From Prunus persica (taxonomy: Eukaryota > Streptophyta > Magnoliopsida > Rosales > Rosaceae): a DNA stretch of 64,000 bases. The DNA is taken from assembly GCF_000346465.2 (NCBI RefSeq), contig NC_034012.1, forward strand, positions 5,764,084 to 5,828,083, given 5' to 3'. A program made the position numbers and the translations under genes. Under the pieces are notes generated by a model, which saw only the letters and a list, made by a program, of their open reading frames with translations, was not told where the DNA came from and searched no databases. Of this stretch, positions 1-10,925 are shown piece after piece; the stretch's first letter is position 1; each line of letters starts with the position of its first letter.

Positions 1-2
1 TG

Positions 3-1385
3 CTTATTCAAAAATGGAAGGCGCCATCTTCTTTAAAAACCCTTTGTCGTTTTGTGGAAACGACACTCCTGCCTGAGGATAAGACAGTCCAATTTACAAT
101 TGATAAGGAGGTGTTTGGTGGTGAGCGCGATACCTTCCTCCTGCCTGAAGATATTACACAATTTGCAGGCATGGAAGAAATTGGAGCTACTGTATTGGCT
201 GTATATATGAGGTTTGTACTTCTAAAATAATAACTCGTTGGTTTATATATTGCGTCGTCTTAACTAACTAACCACGTCGTCTTAACTAACAACCGTCGTG
301 ATAAATATATTATAACGTCCTCATCTATTTCAGTACGTCGTGTGAAATATTATAATACGTCGTTTTTTTATACATAACCGTCGTGTTTTGTGTGCTGACT
401 TGTTTATATTATTTTATTTGTTTAGGTACTTACACGATGTTTTGAAAAAAGCCAATATGTGCAGTATGGTTGGCTTTATCGACCCTGCTACAGTTAGTGC
501 CAACTCTGGCACAATAACTGAAAGATCACGACTCGTAGCAGCTCGACTTCAGAAGACAGACGGTGAACAGATTTTCATGATGCCTTACAATCCAGGGTTA
601 GTCTCCTTAGGATTTTGTTTTTATGATTTTCAATAAATGACAGCTTATAAACTAACCACGTCGGTGTTTTATTTTATTTAGTCGTTTGAAACTACTAACC
701 ACGTCGGTATTTATTTATCGTCGTGATAAATATATAATGTCGTCGTTAGCTACTTTACTTCGTCGTGTGAAATACTATAATACGTCGTTTTTGTAAATAA
801 CCGTCGTTTTTATATTAATTTTGTGCAGCCGTCATTGGATTTTGCTGATTGTAAGAGCAAAGAGAGAAACCGTCTATTTTCTGGATCCTCTGCCAGGAAA
901 TCGTGTGGTCGATGAAGAGGCCAAAAACATCGTGAACAGTGCTTTAAAAATATATAATACCCACATAGCCCGAGCAGGACGTAAAAATGTAATTTGGAAA
1001 ACTCTCTCAGGCACACCAAAGCAACCCAGCAATGTCGAATGCGGGTATTATGTAATGCGCTTCATGAGGGACATCATCATGGATCCTTCCTTGGGGTTTG
1101 AGAATAAGGTAAGAAGAAATTACCTTCATACATTTCACGTCGTTTTTTGTATTATCAACGACGGTCGTGTAAAATTAACGTCGTTGAATGGATATACTAC
1201 GTCGGTTATGAAAAATATCGTCGTCTGTGATTGAATTTCTTTTTATTTATAAACCCTAATAGTCATTGTTTATGCAGTATGCCAAGGGAAACCAGGAAGC
1301 TTCATACCCCCAAGAAGCCATTGATGAAGTCCGGAATGAATGGGCAGAGTTTGTTTTCCAAATTATTAAACAGGGCAATTATTGA
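3..1385 (+). CDS. Ulp1-type (C48) cysteine protease of the CACTA element, 5' end missing
   Basis: Four exons join in frame: 3-211, 426-596, 829-1108 and 1278-1385 (stop). All borders are GT-AG. The C48 catalytic triad is visible in the third exon: His in RHWILLIV, Asp in YFLDPLPG and Cys in VECGYYVMRF. C48 enzymes cleave SUMO-like tags from proteins; domesticated-looking copies are common in plant CACTA and MULE elements, where their role is unclear. The protein ends soon after the catalytic Cys domain (IIKQGNY), as expected for this family. The N-terminal part lies left of the window. Unusually, the introns are filled with CGTCG motifs and introns 1 and 2 resemble one another. It lies on the same strand as the transposase gene, about 2.8 kb upstream of it. 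Confidence 0.85.
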
Positions 1386-1740
1386 ACACTTGATATTTAT
1401 GTATAATGTACCAATTTTCTCTATAATATGTAATGTAAAAATTTGTTGAGGTTTTCTTAAATTAAAAAAAAAACAAACATACAAATTGCTTAACCGACGT
1501 GTAATACTTTTCCAACGACCTAATAAAGTCAATAACCGTCGTATTTTGTTGTTGCGTGTTTTAAACAAATACGACGTAAAAAAATAGTTAGACGACGTTC
1601 TTTGAACAATTGAGTCGTTAATGGTTTACAATATCTTCAATTTCTTAAGGGTTCAGGGTATAATCGACGACGTTTATGTAACGACTGCGGTTAAGTCGTA
1701 AAATATATATTTTACGTCGTATAGTTAAATAGCCGCCATG

Positions 1741-2995
1741 GTTTCTCATTTTAACGACGTCATTTTAACGACTTAGTAGTCTATTACAATTTACAACGTC
1801 TACAATTTATTTAACACCGACGTGGTTTGTTGTATGGTAAGAATATTTTATTATTTTTATATCAAAATATTCAAAATAAATATAAAATAAATCAGAAAAT
1901 TGAAAAGTCAACTCCTATGAAGTCATTGATATATTTTCTTCCACATAAACCTTGAAAAAATTCATTTTGAATAACGAAAATTTAAAATGACCATCCAAAA
2001 CAAAATTGTTTTGATGAGTCATAAAATCACTTCTAGTTTTATGGTTTAGGGTTTAGAGTCTAGGGTTTAGAGATTAGGGTTGTTATTTATTGGGGTTTAT
2101 TTTTAAAGTATAATTTTTGGGTAGTCTAGGGTATATGTTAGGCTTTAAAACCATAAAACCTTTTATAAACTTAATTTTTTAAATTGTATAATTTAATTTT
2201 ATGGGTTTAGGGTATTAATTTTTAACGACGGTGGTTGGGTCGTGGAATACATATTTTACGTCGTACAGTAAAACATACGACATGGTTTACGCTTCAAACG
2301 ACGTCATTTTAATATGTAAGTCGGTTTATATAATTTACAACGTTTTTAATTTCTTAACACCGACGTGGTTTCTCATTTTAACGACGTCATTTTAACGACT
2401 TAGTAGTCTATTACAATTTACAATGTCTACAATTTATTTAACACCGACGTGGTTTGTTGTATGGTAAGAATATTTTATTATTTTTATATCAAAATATTCA
2501 AAATAAATATAAAATAAATCAGAAAATTGAAAAGTCAACTCCTATGAAGTCATTGATATATTTTCTTCCACATAAACCTTGAAAAAATTCATTTTGAATA
2601 ACAAAAATTTAAAATGACCATCCAAAACAAAATTGTTTTGATGAGTCATAAAATCACTTCTAGTTTAATGGTTTAGGGTTTAGAGTCTAGGGTTTAGAGA
2701 TTAGTGTTGTTATTTATTGGGGTTTATTTTTAAAGTATAATTTTTGGGTAGTCTATGTTATATGTTAGGCTTTAAAACCATAAAACCTTTTATAAACTTA
2801 ATTTTTTAAATTGTATAATTTAATTTTATGGGTTTAGTGTATTAATTTTTAACGACGGTGGTTGGGTCGTGGAATACATATTTTACGTCGTACAGTAAAA
2901 CATACGACATGGTTTACGCTTTAAACGACGTTATTTTAATATGTAAGTCGGTTTATATAATTTACAACGTCTTTAATTTCTTAACACCGACGTGG
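1741..2995. repeat. 627-bp tandem duplication inside the CACTA element
   Basis: Copy 1 runs 1741-2367 and copy 2 from 2368 to about 2995; a further partial start follows at about 2977-3003. Both begin with GTTTCTCATTTTAACGACG and differ only at scattered single bases. Each copy contains a short degenerate run of TTTAGGG-like words (about 2040 and 2670) and two clusters of ACGACG motifs. Confidence 0.9.
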
Positions 2996-3447
2996 TTTTT
3001 CAGTCGTCGTTATATAAAAAATTCAAAATAAATTTAAAATTAATCCGAAAAATGAACGGCCTTACGTTCTTAATCCGAAAAATGAAGTTTCCGTCGTGGA
3101 ATATTAAATTTACGTCGGTACTTGTAGAACTTTCGCCTTGGTTTTTCTTTCGACGTTTTATAACGCGCGCGCTCTAAAAATTTTCGCGCGACCTAAATTT
3201 TTTTAGATTTGGCTCTTAGTCTTATACTTTGATCCCTGAAACCTAAAATTTCAGATTTCACGCGACATAACATTTCGCTCTCTCACTTCTGCTCTAATTA
3301 AAAGTTGCACTCTCCAGGCTCGTCGAATCTGTGAGCTCGTCCAACCTGTAAGTACAAACCCTATCTTCCCCTTGTAAATTCATTGAATGATATTAGGTTG
3401 TTTTGTTAAAGGGTTTTAGGTATATGCTTTGCGATCTGTTAATAATG

Positions 3448-3679
3448 TGCTTATAGGTATGGGTTCATGGATTTTCTGTTTAATGGGTTCATGACAAGAT
3501 CAAATAAAGGTGTACTTTTGCTGGAAATCAACACAAAAAGACACATCACCAACTTCCAAATGATTTCCAGCAAAAGGACACCTTTATTTGATCTTGTCAT
3601 TTTCCGCTCTGGAGAAGGTGCAAAGTGCACCAATGCTTATAGGTATGGGTTCATGGATTTTCTGTTTAATGGGTTCATG
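3448..3679. repeat. 46-bp direct repeats flanking a hairpin
   Basis: The same 46 bases occur at 3448-3493 and 3634-3679, beginning TGCTTATAGGTATGGG and ending GGGTTCATG. They bracket a 140-bp segment that contains the 3491-3600 inverted repeat and a short palindrome, GGTGCA-AAG-TGCACC, at about 3617-3631. The layout fits either a segmental duplication or an insertion that duplicated its flank. Confidence 0.85.
3491..3600. repeat. 40-bp near-perfect inverted repeat (small-RNA-like hairpin)
   Basis: Arms 3491-3530 and 3561-3600 are reverse complements at 39 of 40 positions; the one mismatch is A3514 against G3577. The loop is 30 nt. A transcript would fold into a precursor of about 110 nt with a miRNA-sized stem, although such perfect pairing is more typical of young or siRNA-type hairpins. 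It lies about 570 bp upstream of the transposase start, probably in its leader or a leader intron. No expression evidence can be seen from sequence. Confidence 0.85.
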
Positions 3680-4165
3680 GATTACATTATCTGTTATGTT
3701 GAATTGGGAATGGATTTAATTTTGTCGTATCTTTTAATCACCCTATGTTATGTTGAATTGGGAATGGATTTATTGTTTTCATGCTTGGTTTCATGTATAT
3801 GTTGGTTTCTTGCTTGGTTTCATATATATGTTGTGTTCTTAATGGGTTTTGTGTTCTTGAAAATAAACTGAGACACGACGAATTTTAAGGCGTACGACGA
3901 CGATTACACGACGGTGTTTTTAAACTACCGTCGTTGTATTACTTATACACGACGGTTTTTTCATAAACCGTCGTTTGTATTACGTATAATAGACGACGTC
4001 TGTTGAAAATCCGTCGTCTATATATGCCAAATACGTCTGTTTTTGATTAAAACCCGTCGTCTCTGTTGTTTATTACTTGCGATTAGATCATTGTATAATC
4101 TGCTATAGTGATGGTCATTGCCTGTATTTTCACTTTATTATAGATAATAGGTTATAGTGTCGGAG

Positions 4166-7100
4166 ATGGATAAGTCATGGATGCACTCGGATAGAAGATC
4201 GAAGGCATATGAGTTTGGGGTGGAAGCATTTTTGAACTTTGCTGTAGAAAATCTTCTAACTACAACACATATCCGTTGTCCATGTGTTAAATGTGTTAAT
4301 TTGAAGTTGTTTGGGGTTGGAATTATAAGGGATCACTTATACTTTAATGGAATTGACCAAAGCTATAAGAATTGGACATTTCACGGAGAACCTTGGGAAG
4401 CAACTACTAATGCTAGCAGAAATGTTGAAGAAGATGATGGCCATAGTAGGTACAGTTTTGTGTCTGAAGAAATTGATATGGATGATAATGATTTTGGTGA
4501 TTTTGGTTCGGATCCGTATGAGTTTGCCAATGTGATTGGGGATGGAGATCAACCAGTGTACCCTGGTTGTAGAAAGTACACGAAGTTATCGGCATTAGTG
4601 AAGTTGTATAATTTGAAGGCAAAACATGGGATGAGTGATGTCTGTTTTACAGAATTATTGATACTTCAAGGCGATTTGCTTCCAGAAGGAAATACAATAC
4701 CAACCTCCATGTATGAGGCTAAAAAGACTTTGTGTGCATTGGGGCTGAGTTATGAGAAAATGCACGCATGCCCCAATGATTGCATCTTGTATAGGAAGGA
4801 GTATGAGGATTCAACTAATTGTCCTACTTGTGGTATCTCAAGGTGGAAGGAAGGCAAAGATGCAATCTTGAAAGAGGGTGTGCCAGCGAAGGTGGTGTGG
4901 TATTTTCCCCCAATTCCAAGGTTTAAAAGGATGTTTCAATCACATGAGACAGCTAAGAGTTTGACTTGGTGGCATGTTGCTAGAAAATCAATTGACGGTC
5001 AGATGTCTCATCCGGCGGATTCCCCGTCTTGGAAACTTCTTGATGATAAATGGCCTGAGTTTGGTAATGAGCCGAGAAACTTGAGATTGGCTCTTTCATC
5101 TGATGGATTCAATCCCCACAGTTCTCTAAGTAGCAGATATAGTTGTTGGCCGGTTATCTTAGTTACATATAATCTCCCTCCATGGCTGTGCATGAAACGA
5201 AAGTTCATGATGTTAACCTTATTGATTTCCGGTCCTAAACAACCCGGAAATGATATAGACGTCTACTTGGAGCCTTTGATTGATGATTTAAAATCCTTGT
5301 GGGTTGGGATTAGAGGAGTGTATGATGCACATAATGGAGAATACTTTACACTCAGAGCTGCATTAATGTGGACAATTAATGATTTCCCCGCCTATGGAAA
5401 CTTATCTGGTTGTGTTGTTAAAGGATATAAAGCTTGTCCAATATGCGGCGATGATACACCTAGTCACAGGTTGAAAAATGGCCACAAAATTTGTTACATT
5501 GGGCATAGAAAATGGTTACCAATCAATCATCCATATAGGAGGCAACGTGCAGCTTTTAATGGGAAACCTGAATATGGCATACCTCCAGAGCCATTAACCG
5601 GAGAAGAAGTGCTGCATATGGTTGAAAATGGTGACAAAGTTTGTTGGAAGAAGAAATCAATATTCTTTGATCTCGAGTATTGGAAATACCTTCCTGTGAG
5701 GCATGCCCTAGATGTTATGCACATTGAGAAGAATGTTTGCGATAGTATCATTGGTACATTGCTGGAGATCCCTGGAAAAAATAAAGATGGGATTGCTGCT
5801 CGATTAGATTTATTGAACATGGGGGTCAAAACTGATTTGCAACCCGAGTATGGAGAAAGACGTACTCGTTTGCCTCCTGGGCCTTGGAATTTGTCAAGAG
5901 CAGAGAAGAGAGAGGTTTGCAATTCTTTCTATGGTATGAAGGTCCCTGAAGGTTATTCTTCAAATATTAAAAATCTTGTATCTGTACAAGATTCAAGACT
6001 TCTTGGCCTTAAATCACATGATTGTCATACCTTAATGCAACAATTGCTCCCTGTGGCAATTCGTTCTGTTTTGGAGAAGCCTGCAAGGTATGCAATAACT
6101 CGTTTGTGCTTCTTCTTCAATGCTATATGTGCAAAGACTGTTGATGTTTCCAAGCTAGATAAGTTGGAAGAAGATGTAGTAGTTACTCTGTGTTTGCTTG
6201 AGAAGTACTTTCCCCCTTCATTCTTTGATATCATGGTTCATCTAGTAGTACATCTTGTCAGAGAAGTTCATCTATGTGGGCCAGTATATTTTAGGTGGAT
6301 GTATCCGTTTGAAAGATATATGAAAGTGCTGAAGGGGTATGTTCAGAATCGTACTCGTCCCGAAGGTTGCATTGCTGAGCGGTATATAGCTGAAGAAGCG
6401 GTAGAGTTTTGTACTCAGCATTTATCTGATGTTAGTACAGTTGGAGTGCCTTCAAGCCAAAAGATGGGAGTTTCAAAGCCATTATCAGGTTGCACAGTGA
6501 GCGTAGTTGATCAGGACCTGTTGAATCAAGCACATCTATATGTCTTGGAGAATACGGAGGAAGTCCTACCTTATATCGAGTACGTATGAGTTTTATTCTT
6601 TAAGTTTCCATTTAAAATTATTTCTTATGTTTATCTTATATATTTGGGACCGTAATGCTTGAATTTTTCGTGTCATGTAGGCAACATATGATCCACATCA
6701 AGACTGCTTATCCAAAATTTAGAAAGAGAACAAAGTGGCTGCAGGATAAGCACAATAGCACTTTCATTCAATGGCTACGCTTCAAGGTATATGTTGTTGA
6801 ATAACGTATTTCTCTTTTAATTTTCTTCTTATTTATATGTTAGGATGAATTAAGATATGATTAATTTGCAGGTTCAAAGTGAACTTGAGGAAGACAATCA
6901 TGGCGTATCAGAAAATTTAAGGTGGCTAGCAGCTGGTCCAAACATGTCAGTGCCATTATATAGGAGCTATCTTATTAAAGGTATTAAATTCAATATCAAG
7001 GCACAAGATGATGTGCGGACAACTCAAAATAGTGGAGTTTATTTACTTGCACATACCATGCAAGTTGCTAGTGCCAAGGATAAAAACCCAATTCTCTCAA

Positions 7101-7516
7101 ATATGGGTTTCTATGGTGTCATTCAAGAAATTTGGGACCTTGACTACCAAAAGTTTACAATCCCAGTCTTTAGGTGTGATTGGATAGATAGTTCTGGTCT
7201 TGTAGTCGACGAACTTGGATTTACCCTTGTAGATTTGAGTAAAATTGGACATAGGAATGACCAATTTGTTTTGGCTTCTCAAGTCAAACAAATATTTTTT
7301 GTTGACGACCCGATGCATCGTGGTTGGTCGGTAGTGTTATCAATGCCTAGTAGAGAATATAATGATGTTATTGGTGATGAAGTATTAGGTGATGTGATAA
7401 TTGAGTGTGAGCCATTTACTAGAGGGATGCCAAATGTTGACACATTTGATGAACTGGTAGGTGAGTTAGGCGGTCAAAATATTCGAGATGGGTGTGAAGA
7501 TATATGGATTGAATGA
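4166..7516 (+). CDS. TNP2-type CACTA transposase, apparently intact
   Basis: Exons 4166-6579, 6681-6786 and 6872-7516 join in frame into about 1054 residues. I chose the ATG at 4166 (MDKSWMHSDR) because the frame upstream only offers a GTG. The order is that of plant TNP2 proteins: an N-terminal transposase-associated domain with CPCVKC (residues about 1-80), the Transposase_21 core (about 330-470, with DVYLEPLIDDLKSLW and CPICGDD), a DUF4218-like region (LDVMHIEKNVCDS, then the HLVRE region) and a C-terminal DUF4216-like exon (FRCDWID to MPSREYND). The enzyme would bind element ends and sub-terminal repeats and cut the transposon out. There is no stop or frameshift in the model. The second donor-acceptor pair restores IEQHMIHIK, as known family members read here. 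Confidence 0.92.
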
Positions 7517-8860
7517 TGCTTATGTAATTGGCAGTGTATGACATTAATTTTGTAATATATTGTAATGTGATTTCTTCACTTTCTACGTTCAAATAAAACA
7601 CGACGTTATTGTGAATCAGTTATTCAGCATATTTACCGACGTCTTAAAGCAACGTAACAATGAAGAACCACGACGCTATTGTGAAGCAATTATTCAGGAT
7701 ATCACGTCGGTGAAGGATAAAGAACCGCCATGTAATTCAAAATAACACGACTCCAATCCCATAATACCGACGTCTAAAAAACGAGATATATAATCTGAAC
7801 GTTAAAAAATACGACGTCATCATACATTTTCCACGTCGCAAGTTCTTTTATAAACGAAGAGGAACGAAATTAATTCCGACGGAAATTCATTATAACCGCC
7901 GTCTAATAACAATTAAACGACGTTATTTGTAATACGGCTCCCATCATAATCTACGCCGTCTATATGTTCTGTAATACGGCTCTCATTTATTTGGAACCGA
8001 CGTTGTTTAGACGTTCAACGTCGTCTATATTATTAAGTGCGTCGTGAGTAATGAATACATATAAATACAACGTCGACTATATAAATGTATACGTCGTAAA
8101 TAATGACACTGACAACTATTTCCACGTCATCTTTTTTAGAAAAATCGAAGTGGAAAATTTATTTCACGACGGTTTTTTGTAAATAAGAGACGTTGTAGAA
8201 CTTTAGCAGACTAAACACGTCTGTTTTTATTGTTTTCCGACGTTGTTGTATTTAACAACGTCTAATATTTATGGTCGTTGTTTGTTTCTGAAAATAGGAC
8301 GTATAAATTTTTTAATACGACTCTCATATATTTGTAACTGACGTTGTTTAGTTTTTCAACGTCTACTATAGAAACACATACGTCGTAAATAATGATACTG
8401 ACAACTATTTCCACGTCATCTTTTATCGAAAAATCGAAGTGGAAAATTAATTGTACGACGGTTGTGTTTATATGTGCGACGTAGTAGGTATCAATAACGT
8501 CGTCTTCTAATGTATTTAAAGACGTCATATTTTTTATTGTCGTGAAAATTATATTTAACGTCGGCGTATTTTTATTGTCGTCGTTGTATGTCTATCTTGC
8601 GGCCTTGTTCTCTTAATATGTGTCATATTTTCCCTTTTTAACGACGGTCTTTTTAGAGAATTGGTCGTCTATTATCATCCTCGATTGCTTTTTTTAGATC
8701 TTTTTGCAGTACAAAGACGTCGTTTTGTATTTTTTGATGACGTTGTATTGTTTAACAACGACGGTTATTTAGCGTCGTGGTTTATGAGGGAAAAGATGAC
8801 GGTGGATTCCACGACCATTGAAAAACCAAATACACGACGGTGATTTACCGTCGTCTTTTT
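7517..8860. repeat. 3' sub-terminal repeat array of the CACTA element
   Basis: From about 7598 onward, dozens of short CGTCG/CGACG motifs occur on both strands, often as ACGACGT or ACCGTCG about 15-30 bp apart. In En/Spm elements such sub-terminal motifs bind the element-encoded protein. Two blocks near 8090-8150 and 8385-8445 are near copies of one another (ACTGACAACTATTTCCACG). No gene is visible; short open frames here read through the repeats. Confidence 0.85.
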
Positions 8861-8877
8861 GCTTTTTTGTAGTAGTG
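8861..8877. repeat. 3' terminal inverted repeat of the CACTA element
   Basis: GCTTTTTTGTAGTAGTG is the reverse complement of CACTACTACAAAAAAGC, a standard plant CACTA end. It fixes the right border of the transposon. Confidence 0.9.
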
Positions 8878-9022
8878 TATGTTCTTTGTGCTTAGCTAAT
8901 TTATGAATATAATTATCGATTTCCTCTATAATTAAAAAAAATAAATAAATTGAAATCTATATATTCCTTTTCCTTTTCCCTTTTTCTGTTTCCGCTTTTC
9001 TAAAATTCATTTCTGTTGGTGA

Positions 9023-10925
9023 GGAGCATTACACTAGGAACAGGTTCAGACAGTGTTGTGGGACAAGAGCCAAGTAGCAAGAATCCAACTCCAATGAAAA
9101 CAGCATCGTCAACAACAGCAGCAAGTATTTTCCGTATGGTAAAGCCAGCTTACATATTTTTATTATTATCATTCGTTGCAGTCGCATTGGACCCTTTGTT
9201 CTTATACATGCCAATCATCGATGAGTGCAACAAGTGCCTTGGAGAGGACAAAACTGTGAGGAATGCAGCTCTTATTCTGCGTTCACTTTCAGATATCCCC
9301 TTCTTAATCCGAATTTGTTATTAAAATTCGAAGTCCGGATAAGAAAAAAAATACTGCTACCGTGCCCAATTCTGAGCTTCATGTACAATCGGATTTGCTA
9401 TGGACCGCCATCAAGAAATATTTTATGTCTTATCCAAGGTTGGCTAAATTTGCCAAGGGATTAGCTTTGAGGATGCCTTGGTTATCTTTCGACTTCATAG
9501 TTGAATTTCTCGCTATCCTTCCCGTCCCACAGGTAACAAACACTAGACCTTTTGTCCTATATATGCACACAACTAGATTTTTTTTCTTACCCATATTATC
9601 ATTTGTGAAGGTGGCAGTTGCAGTGCTTTTTTTCAAAGTGAAAGGTTCTGGATACTTTTATGAAAAATCGATTATCAATCTCGTTCTTCTCTTTCAATAT
9701 TTGCCCAGGATTTTCCGAATCTATTTGCACGCATCCTGTATTAAGAAAATTTGGATTAAAGGCGTTTTCGACTTTTACCTCTATATCCTTGCTAGTCACG
9801 TAAGTCTCATCAAATTGGAAATATGTTGCTGTCTATTTATTTGGTAACAATTATATATAAACCCGTGTTATTTGAGGGATCCGTTAACTGAAGGCCACTA
9901 TAAAACACACTTACCCAAAATAAGACATCGAATGAAATTATATAAGCATCGCATAAGCTTTATTTTTCACATTTTCATGATAATTTACTTTTGTTGCTTG
10001 ATTTCTTCTTACAACGATGTATCCTTATGGAATTTTCTTGAATAATTAGTTAATTTCTTGGTGTTTTTAGATGCTTGGAGCTATTTGGTACTTTCTTTCT
10101 ATTCAACGAGGGACGATATGTTGGCACGAGGCTTGCAAAAGTCCTGAAGGATGCAAAGCTATTCATTATTGCCATGAGATTGACACTAGTCATTCAACAA
10201 ATAATATCACATTCCTAAATGAAAAATGTCCTATAAATCCAGCAAATGCAAAGCAGTTTGACTTTGGATTATTTCTTGAAGCTCTTCAATCTGGTAACAC
10301 TGCAGGCCAAGTAAATTTCTCAACAAAGTTCTTTTACACTATGTGGTGGGGCTTCAGAAATATGAGGTTTGCATACATATTTTGAACAAAAGTTTCCTGT
10401 TTCAGCTGTAGTTCAGATTGTCTTCCTTAGATTTTCTTACTGTAACTAAGTATTACATTAACTTCTGCGCTTCTTATTAATTAGTAATTACTTGATATCA
10501 TCAATTGATTTGCAGTAATTATGGCACGGATCTTAAAACGAGCAATTACTTGTGGGAAAATTGCTTTGCAATTCTTATTTCTGCTATTGGCTTACTACTA
10601 TTTTCATATCTCATTGGAAACGTTCAGGTATGTTGGCGATGTTATATCTTTACATTATAACTTGTTAATCATATATAAACTGAATTTTTTTCTTTTTTCA
10701 TTGGGATCGAAACAGACATGTATGCAGCAGTTGACAAGTACAAATCTTTTGGAGGTTGAGAAGGGGAAAGAGGGCGAGATACGGTACTGGATGTCCAGAA
10801 ATTGTCTGCTTGAGTATAAGAAGATAAAAATGATGCCAAACATAAATCAAAACTTGCTAGACAACATGGACGCTGATGCAAAACTTGTGAGCTTAAATAG
10901 AAGAAATTCTAAGGTGTTCGCGTAG
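9023..10925 (+). pseudogene. CNGC ion-channel pseudogene A (no CNBD)
   Basis: Six-helix channel exons can be followed: 9023-9532 (S1-S3 region, FVAVALDPLFLYMPI, ending AILPVPQ), 9611-9799 (S4-S5, KVKGSGYFYEKS to YILASH), 10071-10366 (pore loop region, IWYFLSIQR to KFFYTMWWGFRNMR), 10516-10627 (filter and S6, SNYGTDLKTSNY to YLIGNVQ) and 10716-10925 (C-linker start). The first exon has a one-base frameshift near 9320, after FLIRICY. The last exon runs into a deletion, so the C-linker ends abruptly and the CNBD is missing; comparison with D shows that the region matching D 34083-34770 was lost. Any micro-exons upstream would lie beyond the CACTA insertion. Confidence 0.85.

Larger units (their letters stand above)
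1386..4165. other. Intergenic part of the CACTA element between protease and transposase
   Basis: This stretch has no convincing gene. Positions 1490-3130 are rich in ACGACG/CGTCG motifs and contain a 627-bp tandem duplication. From about 3165 the base composition changes: CGCGCGC tracts and pyrimidine-rich sequence (3165-3345) look like a promoter and 5' leader. CCTGTAAGTACAAACC at about 3345 could be a leader intron donor. A 40-bp inverted repeat and flanking 46-bp direct repeats lie at 3448-3679. Another short ACGACG cluster (3870-4060) precedes the transposase start. Confidence 0.6.
1..8877 (+). mobile_element. CACTA (En/Spm) DNA transposon, right-hand part
   Basis: The element is recognised by a TNP2 transposase gene, a Ulp1-type protease gene, dense ACGACG/CGTCGT sub-terminal motifs, and the terminal inverted repeat GCTTTTTTGTAGTAGTG at 8861-8877, which is the reverse complement of CACTACTACAAAAAAGC. 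The next three bases, TAT, would be one copy of the usual 3-bp target duplication; the other copy and the left end lie outside the window. I saw no CACTA terminus between the protease and the transposase, so I treat both as one element, though two abutting elements remain possible. The transposase frame is open throughout, so the element may be autonomous. It ends about 150 bp before the first channel exon of pseudogene A, so it probably sits in that gene's 5' intron or flank. Confidence 0.9.

Noticed and set aside
2038..2080. TTTAGGG-like words resembling plant telomere repeats (again at about 2668)
   Set aside because: Only two or three degenerate copies, inside a duplicated CACTA block; not a telomere tract.
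4337..6234. Minus-strand ORFs within the transposase gene
   Set aside because: Shadows of the long + strand transposase exon.
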